From the NCBI GenBank assembly GCA_017871115.1, contig JAFCIZ010000007.1:1426001-1490000 (forward strand): a stretch of DNA of 64,000 bases, in the 5' to 3' direction. The notes below the pieces were generated by a model. The model saw nothing but the letters and a program-made list of their open reading frames with translations. It was not told the DNA's origin and ran no database searches. A program made the translations under genes and the position numbers. Origin of the DNA: Cunninghamella blakesleeana (Eukaryota; Mucoromycota; Mucoromycetes; Mucorales; Cunninghamellaceae). Position 1 is the first letter of the stretch. Each line of letters starts with the position of its first letter. Below are positions 12,106-25,780 of this stretch, one piece after another.

Positions 12106-14856
12106 ATGATGCAGAAGAATTTAAATCCTTTACAACAACAACAGTTGCAACAGCAACAACGTTTAGCTGCTTTTTATGCTATGCAACAACAACAACAACA
12201 ACAACAACAACAGCAGCAGCAGCAGCAACAGCAACAACATGGACGTATAGGACAACAACCGCCTTATGGACAGATGCCTCCAGGTATGTATGCTAATGCA
12301 GCAACAGCAGCTATGATGTCAAACGATCCAACCAAGATGAATCCTAATAATTTTCGTCCTCCAACACAAAACCAACAAGGTGTTTATATACGTCCTCATG
12401 GTATGATGCAAAACCCAAATGGAAGTAATGTTGTAACAGCACCTGGTATGACGGCAGCAATGAATGGTATGGCACCCAAATACATGAATGCACCAATGCA
12501 TCAACAGCAGTTACAACAACAACAACAATTACATCAACACTTACAACAACAGCAACAACATCCACTTCCTCAACCACATCCACAAGGAATACCACCGCAA
12601 CCATCACAACATCACCAACCACCACCACAACAACAACCTGGTCATTTAGGTGCAAATGGTCAACCTATGGTAATTCCTTCAGCAGGAACACCTAATATTG
12701 GAATTCGAGGTATGCCACCAGCACATCCATCATCTTCAACAGCAATACCTCCACATGGATCAAACGTCAATGCACCACCTATTGAATCCACTCTTGCAGA
12801 AACTCCAGCACAAAAAGAAAATTTAATTCAATATCAAGAAAGAGATAAAACTTATCAAAAAATATTAGACGTACAACATAAACGTCATGTCGAGTTGGCT
12901 CAAGAAAAGAAACGAGAAATTGAAGTTAGTACTATTGAACGACGAACGCGTACACAAGGTGCTAATGGTTTAGTTGCTACGTTTGGACCTGGGTATCAAG
13001 GATATGGAAATGGATCAACTGGTTTTCAAAGTAGAATTATATATCCTCGAGAAAAAAAGAGATTAAGAAGGACACCTTTATTAAAATTGTAAGATGAAAA
13101 GTAAAAAAAAATAAAAATAACAATAGTAGTATTATTTTATATTTATGGACATATGCTTACCATTACACTTTTTATTCTTTATATTTATATATATATATAT
13201 TTTAAAAAACCATAGCTCTTTAAATGATATGAAAGAACAGGCGACAAAAGATGATAATTTAGTACCAATACGATTAGAATTCGAAGCTGATGGATATAAG
13301 CTTAGAGATACTTTTACATGGAATTTAAATGGTATTATAATAGAAGAAAATGCTTTATATATGTATATATACTGGAAAGAAGACAGTGAAATAGTTAAAA
13401 AAAAGAAAAATTATATTGAATTCTTTCATATTCTCATTATATTGTTTTGTTTTTATTATTATTATTTAAAAATATACTATAATAGAGTCTCTAGTAACAC
13501 CAGAACAGTTTGCAGAAATTATGTGTGAAGATTTACGATTGCCACCAGGACCATTTGTACCACAAATTGCACGGACAATTAGAGAACAAGTGCAGGACTA
13601 TTACTTACACGCATCAAGTATGGTTACCACAAATGAAAATTTAGAAGTAGATGATGATGATGAACGATTAAAGAATTCTTCAACTCCACTAAATATACCA
13701 TTGAAAAATGAACATCAATCTGATTCTCCAAATTTAAATGATAACGATAATGAAACAAAGAAAAAGCAGAAAAAGAATGCAGAATTAAGAATGTTAATTA
13801 AGGTAAATTATATACATACATGTATATATATATATACAAATTTATTTATACGGATAATTGAAAGTGAGTGGTATTTTTTTTCGGTGTATTAATGATCCCG
13901 TTACTTTTTTTTTTTGTTAATAATTTAGCTGGATATAACGGTTGGACATAAAGAATTAGTTGATCAATTTGAATGGGATATTAGTTGTCCTCAGAACTCA
14001 CCTGAAGAATTTGCAGAAATTTTAGCTAGTGATTTAGGTTTAGGTGGTGAATTCAAGTAAGTCTTTACATAATGGAAAATAATAATAATTACAATAATAA
14101 CGATATAATAAAATAAGGATGATGATGTTAATAGTACAATTATTATTATCATTATTAATTTTTATTTTATTTATATTAGAACTGCTATTGCACATTCTAT
14201 TCGGGAACAAGTACATGTATATACCAAATCGTTACTATTAGTTGGACATGAATTTGATGGTCCTGTTTTAGATGACGACCTTAAATATAGTTTCTTACCT
14301 TCAATAAAAGGTGTTGTTAGAGAAACAGGCGCACTTCAAGAATTTACTCCTAACATATTTGAATTATCAGAAGCTGAATTACAAAAGAATGAAAAAATTA
14401 GATTACGTGAAGCTAGGTATTATATATATATTTTAAAGAAAAAAAAAAGTTAGGGTGGTTGAAATGGATTATAGTACTAAATTATATATTTATTTATCTT
14501 TTTTATCTTACCTCTACTTTTATTTATTTATTTAATATAGACGAAAACGAAGACAAACAAGAGGTAGACGTGGTATTATATTACCTGATCGTGAACCACT
14601 AAAAACCAACCGCACAGCACATGACACACAGCATGAGCAAGAATTAACAGATGAACAATTTTTTGCAAGCATGAATGGTAATAATACGGCTGCTAATGGG
14701 GCCCGTGGTGGTACACCTTTACAAGAAGCTATGCATTCACAGCGACGAAGTGCTCTTCGGGCTCGAGCTAATATTGCTGCTGAAGCTGCCGGTCATCATC
14801 ATACACCTGGAAACCAAACTCCTCCTCAAACATGTTTTCTTTCATCAGGATTTTAG
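12106..14856 (+). CDS. SNF5: SNF5/INI1 (SMARCB1) subunit of SWI/SNF-type chromatin remodeller
   Basis: Model: join(12106..13088, 13216..13331, 13486..13802, 13929..14056, 14180..14416, 14541..14856), 698 residues. The N-terminal ~260 residues are Q/P/M-rich, including a polyQ run encoded at about 12184-12237. The SNF5 core has two repeats: Rpt1 at about 341-407 ([29 protein letters not shown]) and Rpt2 at about 470-540 ([38 protein letters not shown]). These repeats bind other remodeller subunits and contact the nucleosome. A basic stretch, [11 protein letters not shown], follows. Both SNF5 (SWI/SNF) and Sfh1 (RSC) share this core; the long Q-rich N-terminus favours SNF5. Two adjacent Met codons open the frame. 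It is convergent with Rrp40. Confidence 0.93.
12180..12238. repeat. CAA/CAG tract encoding polyQ in SNF5
   Basis: About 18 consecutive CAA/CAG codons lie near the SNF5 N-terminus; codon mixing limits pure-repeat slippage. A second Q-rich block occurs around 12499-12560. Confidence 0.9.
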
Positions 14857-15176
14857 ATCATTTATCACTATTGTTATTATTATTATATTTATTTTTACGC
14901 ATTTTTTTTTAAAAAGAAGTGACTATAATTTTTTATTGTATACATTCATTTTTCGTTTTTTCTTTTCTCACTTTTCTTTTATAAATTTATTTATATATCC
15001 TATTACATTTTTATTATTTAAAATAAAACCACATTTGTTCATTTTTTTTTTTTTTTAAAAAAAACCTTTTTCGATTTATTCTATGAACAAAATAATAAAA
15101 AAAGAATGATATTTACAATTATAATAAAATAATAAAATGAATAGAATGATTTTTATGATAATGTCTAATGTATAAT
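14857..15176. other. Intergenic, convergent 3' ends (SNF5 / Rrp40)
   Basis: This 320-bp stretch is T-rich with a long T-tract running into an A-tract at about 15039-15064. It is a likely bidirectional 3'-end region. No ORF of interest. Confidence 0.5.
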
Positions 15177-16101
15177 TTAATCAACTAAGCTTTGCACCAT
15201 AGCTTCACATTCACTTTTACTAAGGTATTCAGAATTTTGAATAGCATTTGCAATGATAATTGTATGTTTGACATTTTCAGAATTAACCCAAATTCGACCA
15301 TTCATACCTACAGCAATTTCATAAGGAAAATGATCACCAATTAATGATAAAATGGGTGTGGATGGGTCTAATAACCTATATATGGTAATGCATTTTTTAA
15401 AATTGATATCAATAAATAAGAGTATATACTTTTTAATTTTTCTTTTTCTCCTTAATATTATTACTATTGCTATTATTATTATTGTTATTATTTATTACTG
15501 TCATTATTAAAGTTTTACCTTCTACATAATCCTAATGAGCATTTGAATACAAATCCACCTTTTAATTCTCCAAATCCATCTGCTTTTGAAGTAGTAGGAT
15601 TAACACACTCTAATTCAGATTCCATATCTTGATTTGCCATACTCACGCGACAATAAACGAGGGTTCGTAAAGCTAAATTAGGTTTATTTCTTTTTGTTGC
15701 ACCTTCAAAAGCTGTTACTGATAATATAGCTGGTCGCGCTGTACCAATGTCCACTTTATAATATTCCCCTAATCGAGATATAATCGTACCTAATACTGAT
15801 TCCCCACTTGAAGCTATATACTATATATATACATATACATTAATGTTAATACATAATTAAAATATCATTCCTATTTTATTCACATTTGTACATTAATATT
15901 ATATATATATATATTTACCCTCTTTTGATTGCTTTCAATCCACCATCGATTTCCATTGTTTTGCAAGATTCCTGATTTCATAGCAACGATTTGATCCACA
16001 TCTTGTCTTAAACCTGGTCCTAATATTATAGTAGTATTTTCATTATTGTTGGATATAGGTATAATATCACCAGGTATAACAATTTTTAAAGAATCATCCA
16101 T
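15177..16101 (-). CDS. RRP40: RNA exosome cap subunit Rrp40 (EXOSC3)
   Basis: Model: complement(join(15177..15375, 15519..15820, 15919..16101)), 227 residues, all junctions in phase. Family features in order are an N-terminal domain opening with VIPGD, the S1-like region with KRYIASSGESVLG, EGATKRNKPN and GFVFKCSLGL, and a KH domain with GMNGRIWV, the conserved Rrp40 KH motif. Rrp40 is one of the three S1/KH cap proteins of the exosome, guiding RNA into the central channel for 3'-5' decay and rRNA/snoRNA processing in nucleus and cytoplasm. The length matches yeast and human orthologues. Its start codon is only 231 bp from that of the divergent Gemin5-like gene. Confidence 0.93.
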
Positions 16102-16332
16102 TTTTTTATAAAATAAAAATATTTTATTTGAAAAGAATTCAAAAAAAAAAAAAAATTGAATGGAGGGTGAAAAAAAAAAAATATAGTTTAAATAAAAAAA
16201 TTGAGACTGTGTTTCCTTTTTTGGAATTTCTAAAAAGATACATATATTCTTTATAAACGAAAAATGCGTTTTTATATTTTATTTTTTTTCGAAATTCTGT
16301 TTTCTACTTGATATTATTCCACGTGTTAATTT
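16102..16332. promoter_or_regulatory. Shared divergent promoter, Rrp40 / Gemin5-like
   Basis: Only 231 bp separate the two start codons, so both promoters must lie here or overlap transcribed DNA. It contains A- and T-tracts and one palindromic E-box-type hexamer near the Gemin5-like ATG. Co-regulation is an inference. Confidence 0.6.
16320..16325. promoter_or_regulatory. CACGTG palindrome (E-box type)
   Basis: The hexamer sits 8 bp upstream of the Gemin5-like ATG in the shared promoter. bHLH factors bind this core in fungi, but a hexamer alone is weak evidence and it may lie in the 5' UTR. Confidence 0.25.
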
Positions 16333-19300
16333 ATGGAAAATACGATAGATATTGAAAAACAAATCAAGGCATTCCCTCCTGGTCCTAATTGGTATTCAGA
16401 GTATACAACTTCTGTTACAAATCATTATTATGTGTATGCAACAAAGACATTTTTGGTTATTTTTACACTTCCCAACTTTGAATTTAAGTCAACATTTACA
16501 GCTTCTCTTGATAAAATCAATGTTATAGATACTTTTTCTCATTTTTGTTTTGTTGCTGGTGTTGATCCTGTTGTTCGCATATGGAATTTATTAGATGGTG
16601 CTCAACTTACTAGCTTTCAATACCACAAGGTAAAAAAAAGAGAGAAAGAAACAAACTCAATGAAAGGAAAAAGGAAAAGTTCAGAGAAACTAAAATATAA
16701 TATGATTTTTTTTCGCTTTTATGCATTTAGACTGAAGTAACAGCATTAAAATGTATCAGAGATGGGTCTATAATTATTTCGGGTAATAATTATTATAGTT
16801 TAAAGTTTAAATATATACCTTTATATAAAAATGTACATCAAGGCTAACTGTCTCTATTAACTATTATGACATATATATATTATTTTATTTATTAAGGCGA
16901 TAAATCTGGTTTAATTGTGGTACAAGAAGCTTTTGGAGTTAAACGACAACAAAAGCAAATGATTAAATCAGAAATCACAGCTTTAGAAGTAATCCAATAT
17001 CAAAAAACAGATTACATTGCTGTTGGGTAAACATATATATGTATATATGTGGAAATGAAACAAAAAGTTATGATCCGCCTATTTATCAATTTTTCATCAC
17101 AAATTCTTCTTTTTCTTTTATATTTTATATTTTATATTATATTTTTTATAGATACCAAAATGGAATGATTACAATATATACGATTGATACAAAACTTGAA
17201 TTAAATCAAATTTGTCAATTAAGTCACCCAAATGATACCATAAATTCTTTAGCATGGAAACCTATCATTATCAATCAATCGGATAATGATAATAAAAATG
17301 ATAATAACGATGAACATGAGCAGCAACCACTTTATTTAGCGTCAAGTGCTAAACGTACGAAAACAGTTATTATTTGGTTAGTACTAGATGCGATGGAATA
17401 TTGTACCATTAAATTACCTAATCCACAACCCCATTATACAAATCAACAAAAATCATCAATATGGATTACTTTAGAATGGTCAATGGTAAATAGGGATAGT
17501 CTTTATGTCTCTAGCTATGCGTAAGTTAATATGTACCATACCTATAATTTATATTAAACGTTGTATATTATATATTTTATAAAAGAAACTAAGTACATAT
17601 GTATATATTAATTTTGTATTAATTTATAGAGGTGAAATATTATGTTATACTATTCGTCCTAAAAAAGCAACCCTTGTTAGAAAGCCAAAGTTTGAACAGA
17701 CTCATAATCGTATCATATTTAATATTTGTACATATAATTATAATATTATTACAACTTCTTTAGACAAGCAGGTAATTTATTATCACTATAAAAAAAATAA
17801 ATAAAATAGTGATAAAGCATGAAAAGAATTAATAATAGTAATAACTAATGATTGCATTTCTTTTTCTTTTTTTTTTTATTATTATTATGATAGATTGTTA
17901 AATGGAACCCTTATGATGGTAAAAAAATTCTCACTATTAAAACACAGTCCGGTTTTCCTTATAGTTTGGATATCTCATCATTAAATCCTATGCAAGTAGC
18001 CATTGGTTATGGAGACAGTGCAATTAAAGTATGGAAATGTGTTCAGTTAAAAGAAGATCAGCTGACAAGTAATAAAAAGAAACGAAAAGAAAACCCATAC
18101 GAATCAACTACATTTTGGCGTGGCTTACAAGGGCAAATCAAAAAGGTACAATGGCATCCTACCAAGGAAGGAATACTGGCGTTTTCAACAGAATATGGCC
18201 ACATTGGGGTTTACGATACCTATAACAATAAATCATTTACTTTTCGGAGCCATCGTAACTCGTCTTCTGAAGGGTCAGTCCCTTCTTTGGCCTGGATAGG
18301 GGACATATCTAACTTAACTGATATATCTTTTAATGAAACGTTGGATATGACAAATATATTAATCACATGCGATTCAGAACATTTGTTTTTGCGTGATGCT
18401 AATCATCACCATAATGATCCTATCAACTTGAATGATCTCCTTCAGCAACATAATCAGGAATGGTATACATTATTAGCTTCAAAAAATATATTGCGAACCT
18501 GTGTTGCTATCAATCCTTCCGGTGAATTCTTGGCTTTAGGGGATACGGATGGTTCGGTGGAAATATACTACTTGAAGACTTTAAAAATTATCTATGCATC
18601 CAATACTTTACGTTTACCTATTACTGCCATGCACTGGAAAGGTATAGTTATAAAATTATATAATGATGTAGAATTATAATTATAAATGAAATTGCATTTT
18701 TAACTATTTCACTAATTGATATTTTTTTGTATTTTAATTTATATTTTTTGAATATAGATAGTAAAGAAAATAGCCTACTTGCAACTGGTTGTCGTTCTGG
18801 AATAATAGCTATTCATAAAATTGAAAAGGAAGAATTAAATAAACCATATGGTAAATATAAAAAAGACAACTGTGCCCAACTTTTTATTTAATAATTTATT
18901 AATATTTTTATTAAATTAAAACAAATGCACTTTTTTATTTATTACTTTTTTTTTTAGTTATACCTACTATACAGCCATTACATCATAGTCTATTAAAAGG
19001 CCATAAAAATTATATTACCGATATTAAATGGAGTCATCATTCAGATTCATCCATATTGGCATCAACGTCGGAAGATAACTTGGCAATTGTAATGAATAAA
19101 AAAAATAAAAATAAAAATAAAACAATACATCATATTAATAAAGTATATTATGGCCTAATCTTATTATATTATATTATATTTTTTAAAATTTAGATATGGA
19201 AAATTGAAGAATCATCGTCTAAAATAATTAGCTGTTTTGATAAACATCATGGTTATGTCCTTTCTGTATGTTGGCAACATTTAAATCCTGATATATTATT

Positions 19301-21215
19301 AACTGGTGGAGAAGATCGTTTTGTATATATGTGGAATTGGAAGGGCTACCCTTTAGTTGGTCGCGATATTGGTAAAGAAATAATAATAGCAATAATAGAT
19401 CATTCTGCGCTTTATAAAAATACAATATGATATTTAATATTTTCTAATTTATTCTATTTTTCTTATTTTAATTATAAAATTTCTTTAGAAAATACTGTAC
19501 CATTGTTACAAAGGGAAAAAAAAAAGTTAAAGAAAAAAACAATGAAGTCAGAAACTACAGAAATATCCAATAAACGCGAATTAGAGGATTCAAAAAATGA
19601 TAATAATAATAATAGTAATATTAATATTAACAATGTTCCTAAAGATACAGCAAAAAGAATAAAAAAACAACATATATATCAAACCAAAACATTATTGAAT
19701 GAAACATCAAAAGCTATTAAAAATCATGAGCAAATGAAATTACAACAAAAATGTTTTCAAGCTGCCATATCTATATATAAAAAGGATCCTTTGATGATAA
19801 TTGATAGTATTAAAAATCAATTGGAAAATATAGATGTCAACAATGATAATGACGATGTTATGAATAAATACAGTGCTATAAATATACATGAAACTTTTGA
19901 TATGGAAAACCAAACTTTAAATCTCTTATTTGGTAATAAAAATGATGTACGAAAATTAGTTGGATTAGAAGGTAAAAATAAAAATAAGAATAAAAACGAA
20001 TTAAATAAAATAAAACAATGATTATAAAAATATATTCATCATTAATTTTTGAACACTCTTGTTTATTATGTATGTTATTAGTGGACTCTCTTGTAGATAA
20101 TAATACTCAATATATAGATACTATACCTAACAATAATGCTCTATTTGGTGCTGATATGAAATTGGCTTTGAATATAATGAGAAGTGAATATTTTACTTTG
20201 GAATCATATCATTATGCAGGAGACGGGATGATGCTTACTGATTGGATTGTTCTTGCTCTAAGTCCTATAGGTAAAATAATAGTAATAGCATTAATAGTAA
20301 AAAATACATATATATCTACATGCATATATATAATCGTAATACTGTATTTTTTATTTATTTCATTATTTCTATTAAATTTTATTTTAGCTGGAAAAGAGAA
20401 ATGGTTAAAACTAATGGAAGAGCAAGCAAATAAACTGCTATCTGGAGAATATTATCATTTAGCTGCTACGTGTTTTATTGCATGTTCAAAAATATATGAA
20501 GCTGTTAATGTATATCGTCAAGCATCCATGTACAAGTACATAAGTTACAATTTTTTTAAAGACTAAAATATACTCTGCCTTCATCATTTAAATTATATTT
20601 ATAATTATATTTATATTATTATAGAGAAGCATTAGTTGTAGCAAAACTACGTCTTTCAAGCGATGGATCCTTAGTATCGAGTATATTATCAGAATGGGCA
20701 TCACTGTTACAATCCAAAGGGGAAGATGAATTAGCTGCATTATGGTAATTTATTTTTTTAAAAAAATAATAATAGCCTTTAAGTATATACATGTTAAAAT
20801 TGGAGAAAATAATTAAACTTGTATGCATATGATTTTTTCTATTTTTATTTTCATTTTTTGAAGTTATATACAATCTCAGTTACCAGGTTCAACATTAAAT
20901 GCAATTCATCTACTTGGAAGAAGAGGAACAGAGTCTAGTTTTTTTTGGTCAGCATGTTTAGCTTCTATCATTAATGATGATAGTTTTCATATTTGGGTAG
21001 AAAAATGGAAAAATTTAATTCTTAAACGAAAAGGTAAAATAGAAACTAATGAATAAAACAATAGAAAAGTGTAAATGGCATATATTAAAATAAATAAGAA
21101 AATAAAAAATGATGGCTGCATTTCAGGATTGATACCAAAAAAAGGAAATAGAGATTGGGTAAAATTAGTTTTGTTTAGTTTCTTAGTAAGAATGAATAAT
21201 AAAGCAACAAGTTAA
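16333..21215 (+). CDS. Gemin5-like WD40/TPR protein (SMN-complex snRNA-binding subunit homologue)
   Basis: Model: join(16333..16629, 16731..16782, 16897..17026, 17152..17520, 17630..17771, 17894..18641, 18758..18850, 18958..19088, 19194..19371, 19489..19971, 20082..20270, 20388..20535, 20625..20744, 20864..21033, 21127..21215), 1112 residues. The N-terminal ~715 residues form WD repeats (VRIWNLL, IKVWKC, GHIGVYDTY, FVYMWNW). The N-terminus PPGPNWY and the segment FWRGLQGQIKKVQWHPTKEG closely resemble metazoan Gemin5. A charged linker (about 715-870) is followed by an alpha-helical region with HLAATCFIACSKIYEAVNVY, matching the Gemin5 TPR/dimerisation part. Gemin5 recognises the m7G cap and snRNP code of pre-snRNAs for Sm-ring assembly and also modulates translation. 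At 1112 aa it is shorter than human Gemin5 (about 1500). The intron at 20271-20387 is 3n and stop-free. Confidence 0.88.
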
Positions 21216-22014
21216 TGATTTAATGATCTTGTTTTTTATTTTTATTTTTGTTTGTTTATCGATTTTATATTTACTATAAATACAACAAATATATATAATA
21301 GTATAACGCAATGTAACCTTTAAATAATTCAAATATCGTATAGACTTCGTTATCATAATTATTGTCATCACTATTGTAATTAAAAAAGCTGATATTTAAT
21401 CTACTTCTACTATCATCAAAGAGTTAATATGCCATTATGAACTATTTATATTGAATTATCTATTTACTACACATTATGTTATTTACTGTTACAAAGAAAA
21501 AGATTATTTTTCTTTAATTTTATAAATATGAAGTTTAAAAATAAAAAATAATTCATATTAAATATACAGTCTATTATTCTCCTTCCATGCTCCATATACA
21601 TACTTGTACAATGAAATACTAGGTTAGATTTAACTTTTTTTTCTTCAAAATATTAAAGTAAAATAAAAAGATCATAGAATATTGATATTAAAGAGTAAAT
21701 TGTTTTTTATCATCGACCAATTATAAAATCGATTGTTTTTCATTATTCAAAAACATAAAAATTAATAATTTATAAAGCAGATTAAAAAAACGCTGCATGA
21801 ATATTTTTAAATTTTAGGTTTTTTTTTAAAGATTCTATAATTGTTATTGTTTCAATACAAAAAAGATGCATTTATATATAATAAAAATATATAAATGAAC
21901 TTTCCCATATATCTTCAACAAGTAAACATTATAATGAATAGAATCTATTAAGATTTTATTATTTTTATTTCTTATTTTAAAAAATTTACATTGAAAAAAA
22001 ATTAATTTTGTAAC
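21216..22014. other. Intergenic, convergent 3' ends (Gemin5-like / eS12)
   Basis: This 799-bp AT-rich stretch has no recognisable gene. The short ORF on the minus strand at 21183-21371 partly overlaps the Gemin5-like 3' end and is a chance frame. Confidence 0.5.
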
Positions 22015-22668
22015 TTATTGAGACTTGAAGTCTATTAAATAAATAAATAAAAATAAAATGTTAGTCGATCAGAAATAATACATTGTTCTTTAATATATGT
22101 ATATCTTGTATATTATTTCTATTTTAAACTTACAATCTAATAAAACATTCATAGCTTCAGATTCTTCTCCAAAATCAGTGACAGCAACACAAGAACAACC
22201 AACAACCTTACGGGCATTACCTTCACGGTCAATCTTGCAGAGACCAGCCCATTCACCAAGCTTCTTAGCGTCAGAAACCTTGATCAAGTTGATATTGTGT
22301 TCAGCACATAAAGCTTCAACTAATTTAACGTATTCACCTTCAGTGCATGATTCACAGAGAACAGCTAAATGAGCTTGACGTCTTTTTAAAATAAATAAAA
22401 AATAAAAATTACATTTATATTTATATCACTTTTTAAATATCACGTACATATAAATATATGATATTGATAGATACGTTCTCATTATCATAATTATTTACCT
22501 ATCTAAAGCCTTAACAGCTTCCTTTAAACCACGAGCAAGACCATCATGAACTAAAGCACGACGTAAAACTTCTTGAAGAGCGTCTTCAACGGACATTTGT
22601 CCTTTGGTAACTTCAGTAACAACTTCAACTTCTTGAGTTTCGATGATAACTTCTTCTTCAGCAGACAT
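22015..22668 (-). CDS. RPS12: 40S ribosomal protein eS12
   Basis: Model: complement(join(22015..22031, 22134..22381, 22499..22668)), 144 residues. The core is unmistakable: [51 protein letters not shown] and [14 protein letters not shown]. eS12 is an L7Ae-fold protein in the beak of the 40S subunit. The N-terminus is acidic, as in fungal orthologues. The last coding exon is only 17 nt and encodes the C-terminal residues ending YFKSQ. Reading past 22134 without splicing would give a spurious tail, so the GTAAGT donor and TAG acceptor decide the C-terminus. Codon choice is more GC-rich than in the neighbours, as expected for a highly expressed gene. Confidence 0.95.
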
Positions 22669-23760
22669 ACTATTTTTTTATATTATTTTTTAAATAAAAA
22701 TAATAGTAATTATTTATATATATATATAAAAAAGTAAAATAAATCGATTAATATAATATACATAATTATACTATATATAGATTGAAATTGGTATATTTTG
22801 GCAAGGTTGATTATTTAATAGTGAATCATCCATCCATCCATCCATCCGTTTATTGTTTCATATTAAAAATATATCCATAGATATTGGTTGTATTTTATTT
22901 AATTATATATTTTCATGATTTTAATGATAGATGATAATCCGCTGTTGATATTAATATAAGTAAATCACAGTGTTTTATATATACATACTTTGGTGAACGT
23001 TAAAAAAAAGAGAAGGAGCAAAAATTAAAAGTTGATTTTTTGTTTTTAATGTGATATTTAAACTCCGAGATTTCGATCATCCTTTATTGAGTTCCTTAAA
23101 TGATCCAAATTATGAGTTAATAGGAAAAATAAATAATTTAATTTAGTAGTAAGCCAAAATAGAAGGATAAAACTAAATAATAAAATAAAAAAAAAAAAAT
23201 AGATTTTAAAAAATATTAACTGAATATAATATACATTAAAAAAATTGATATTGGGAAGAGTAATATTTTTTGTTAAAACGAAAAAAATAATGGTTTTTAA
23301 TTGTGCCAAATTGGGAAAATGATTGAATTTTGATTTTACAATAGCTTTAAACAACACAATTCATACATTTTTGAGAAGAAAGAATTGATCAACTTAAATG
23401 ATTAGGGTAGATTGTTATAAGATTGTTAAATAAATATTGAAGAAAACAGGAAAGAGACATTAGGTAAAAATTCATTTGATTCGGTTGATAAGTAGTTAAA
23501 ATTACATAAGTTTTTAATTGAAATAAAAATTTCTTTGAAAATGATTTTATAAAAGTAATTTATAGACAAATATTTTTTTTAGGTTATATAAAAAAAAAGA
23601 GAATGTCAATTACATTATTTTTTTTTTTTTTTTTTTTTTAACTTTAAAACACAAAATATTTCAAAAAATTATATATTAATACATTAATTTAATGAAAATG
23701 CAAATATAATATATTATATTACTTTGTGTTTATAATAACGATAATAATAAAAGGCATTGG
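22669..23760. other. Intergenic upstream of eS12
   Basis: This 1.1-kb stretch has a (CATC)n run at 22826-22847 within about 180 bp of the eS12 ATG and a 27-nt T-run near 23613-23639. A 99-codon hydrophobic frame (minus, 23058-23357) has no ATG and no family features, so I treat it as noncoding. Confidence 0.45.
22826..22847. repeat. (CATC)n microsatellite
   Basis: Five to six CATC units lie in the upstream region of the eS12 gene. Confidence 0.9.
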
Positions 23761-25733
23761 CTATACTATATCTGAATCATTGGAAGTTATTTGGTTAATA
23801 TAGGACATAGATCCATAAACAGTAGAAGAATTAAGGCTTGGCTAAAAGAGTAGGTTAAAAAAAAGTTAAAATAAATAAATAAACATGTTGTATAATAAAG
23901 GAGCTATATATATACTTACTAAAAAAGATTGACTATTATCATTATTATTAGTTCTAGTTCTTGATAAAGTTCTTGTAGCAATAGAGCTAATGCGGAATAT
24001 TGGTATAGTGATACCATGAACAATAACCGAAGATAGTACCATAAAGTAAATGATGGGTTCAATGTATTTAAATAATAAAGGATTAAAGGATGTATCGGAA
24101 TGCGGCAAGTTTTTCAAGTATTGCGTAGCAACAGTGTAATAAAAGATTGCTCCAACGCCAATGGGACCAAAATGGCCAGTAAAGACTGCTTGTTGAAAAT
24201 TATCAATTGACGGAATCCATTTATATAAGGCTATAATAATAGGTATCCGTCTAAATAATAAAACTAATATGGCTAATAAGATTAATTTTGATAATGTTAA
24301 TCCATTTGATTCGTCCATAAAACTTGACCAAGGCTATATTAAATAATAATACAAAAAATAAAAAGTAAGTGATAAATACCATATGTAATAGTATCCATTT
24401 ATTGTTTATTAAGCACTAATTATAATTATTCTTATTCTTTGATTTTATTTTACCATAGTGGCGCCAATATAAATAAAGATACTTAAATTCAACAACATAT
24501 CTGCAACATCCATAATATGTGAATTTTCAGTTTCACTCTTAAACCAATCATCCCAAGTAAACGAGTTTCCAGCAATAAAGCAAGCTAATAAATCATCGCA
24601 TCCTATAAGTGAAACGGATCCCATTAAAAAAAACTATAGATATATAACGTTTATCAGCATTTATATCAACCAAATAAACTATTTGTTTATATAAATATAT
24701 ATTTTTCAAGTTAAATTTACAGTAAACGAAATAGCAAAGCCTAAAAATGATTCATGGTCGATCAAGTTTCTATATTCATTAAAAAAAGAAAAAGTGTATA
24801 TATATATATATATATTAATATTTTTAATTATATTTTCTTTAACTACTTTTTTATTCCATATTTTTTTGTAATACTATGTTTACCTTTGTTGAGCAAATTT
24901 CAATAATTTTCTAGCAACGTGACCAGCAAGAAAACCAATAACAACAGAGAATCCAATATTATAAATCATTATTGAAAATGTCCATTTTGCTAAAGCTGTA
25001 CTTGTTGAATATTGACATAAATAAATAGCTAAAAATAAAAAAGGGTAACCAAGACCATCATTTGCACCACTATTTATATTTTTTTGCATTTAGTTAACAA
25101 ATTATATTATTAAAGTTAGTTATTTGATTATCGTTACCATCACTATTTTCATTCTTTTTTATATTTTATTTTACTACCATTATACCTTTCAGCGGAAATT
25201 ATATGCCTAATTTTAGTTGGAACATATTTTTCAGCAAAATGTCCTTGAACAATAGAATTTGCCAATACCTATTTAAAAACAAGTGCATATAAAAATATAT
25301 ATAATAATAATAATGGCAATTAGATTCAAAAATTCGAGTGTTTATAACTATTAAAAAAGGTAAATGGTAGAGGAAAAAAGAAAAAGGAAACTAATTTTAC
25401 AGGATCAGTTGGTGCAAAACAGGATGCTATTATTAAAGCTTCTAACTATATTATATAAAAAAAGAAGAAAAAGAAATTAAATATTGATTTTTTTTTATAT
25501 GAAAACATATATATATATATATAATTACATATGATAAATCTGGGAAAATATATTTGACGCATACACCACTAATCATCCACATCCATATCATAACTGGGCC
25601 TAAAAGTATGATTAATGAGGTGAATTCTGTTTTTAGATACGCTTTAGGTAACATAATGCCAGCCGCCATCACCTTTTTTAGAAAATAAAAGGAATAAAAG
25701 TATAAATTAACCATATATAAATAAATATCTATA

Positions 25734-25780
<47 letters not shown>

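Noticed and set aside
13145..13528. 127-codon frame presented as if a separate gene
   Set aside because: It spans SNF5 exon 2 and parts of the flanking introns; the real coding part is 13216-13331.
23058..23357. 99-codon hydrophobic frame on the minus strand
   Set aside because: No ATG start, T-rich composition, and no recognisable transporter motif; considered a chance frame in noncoding DNA.
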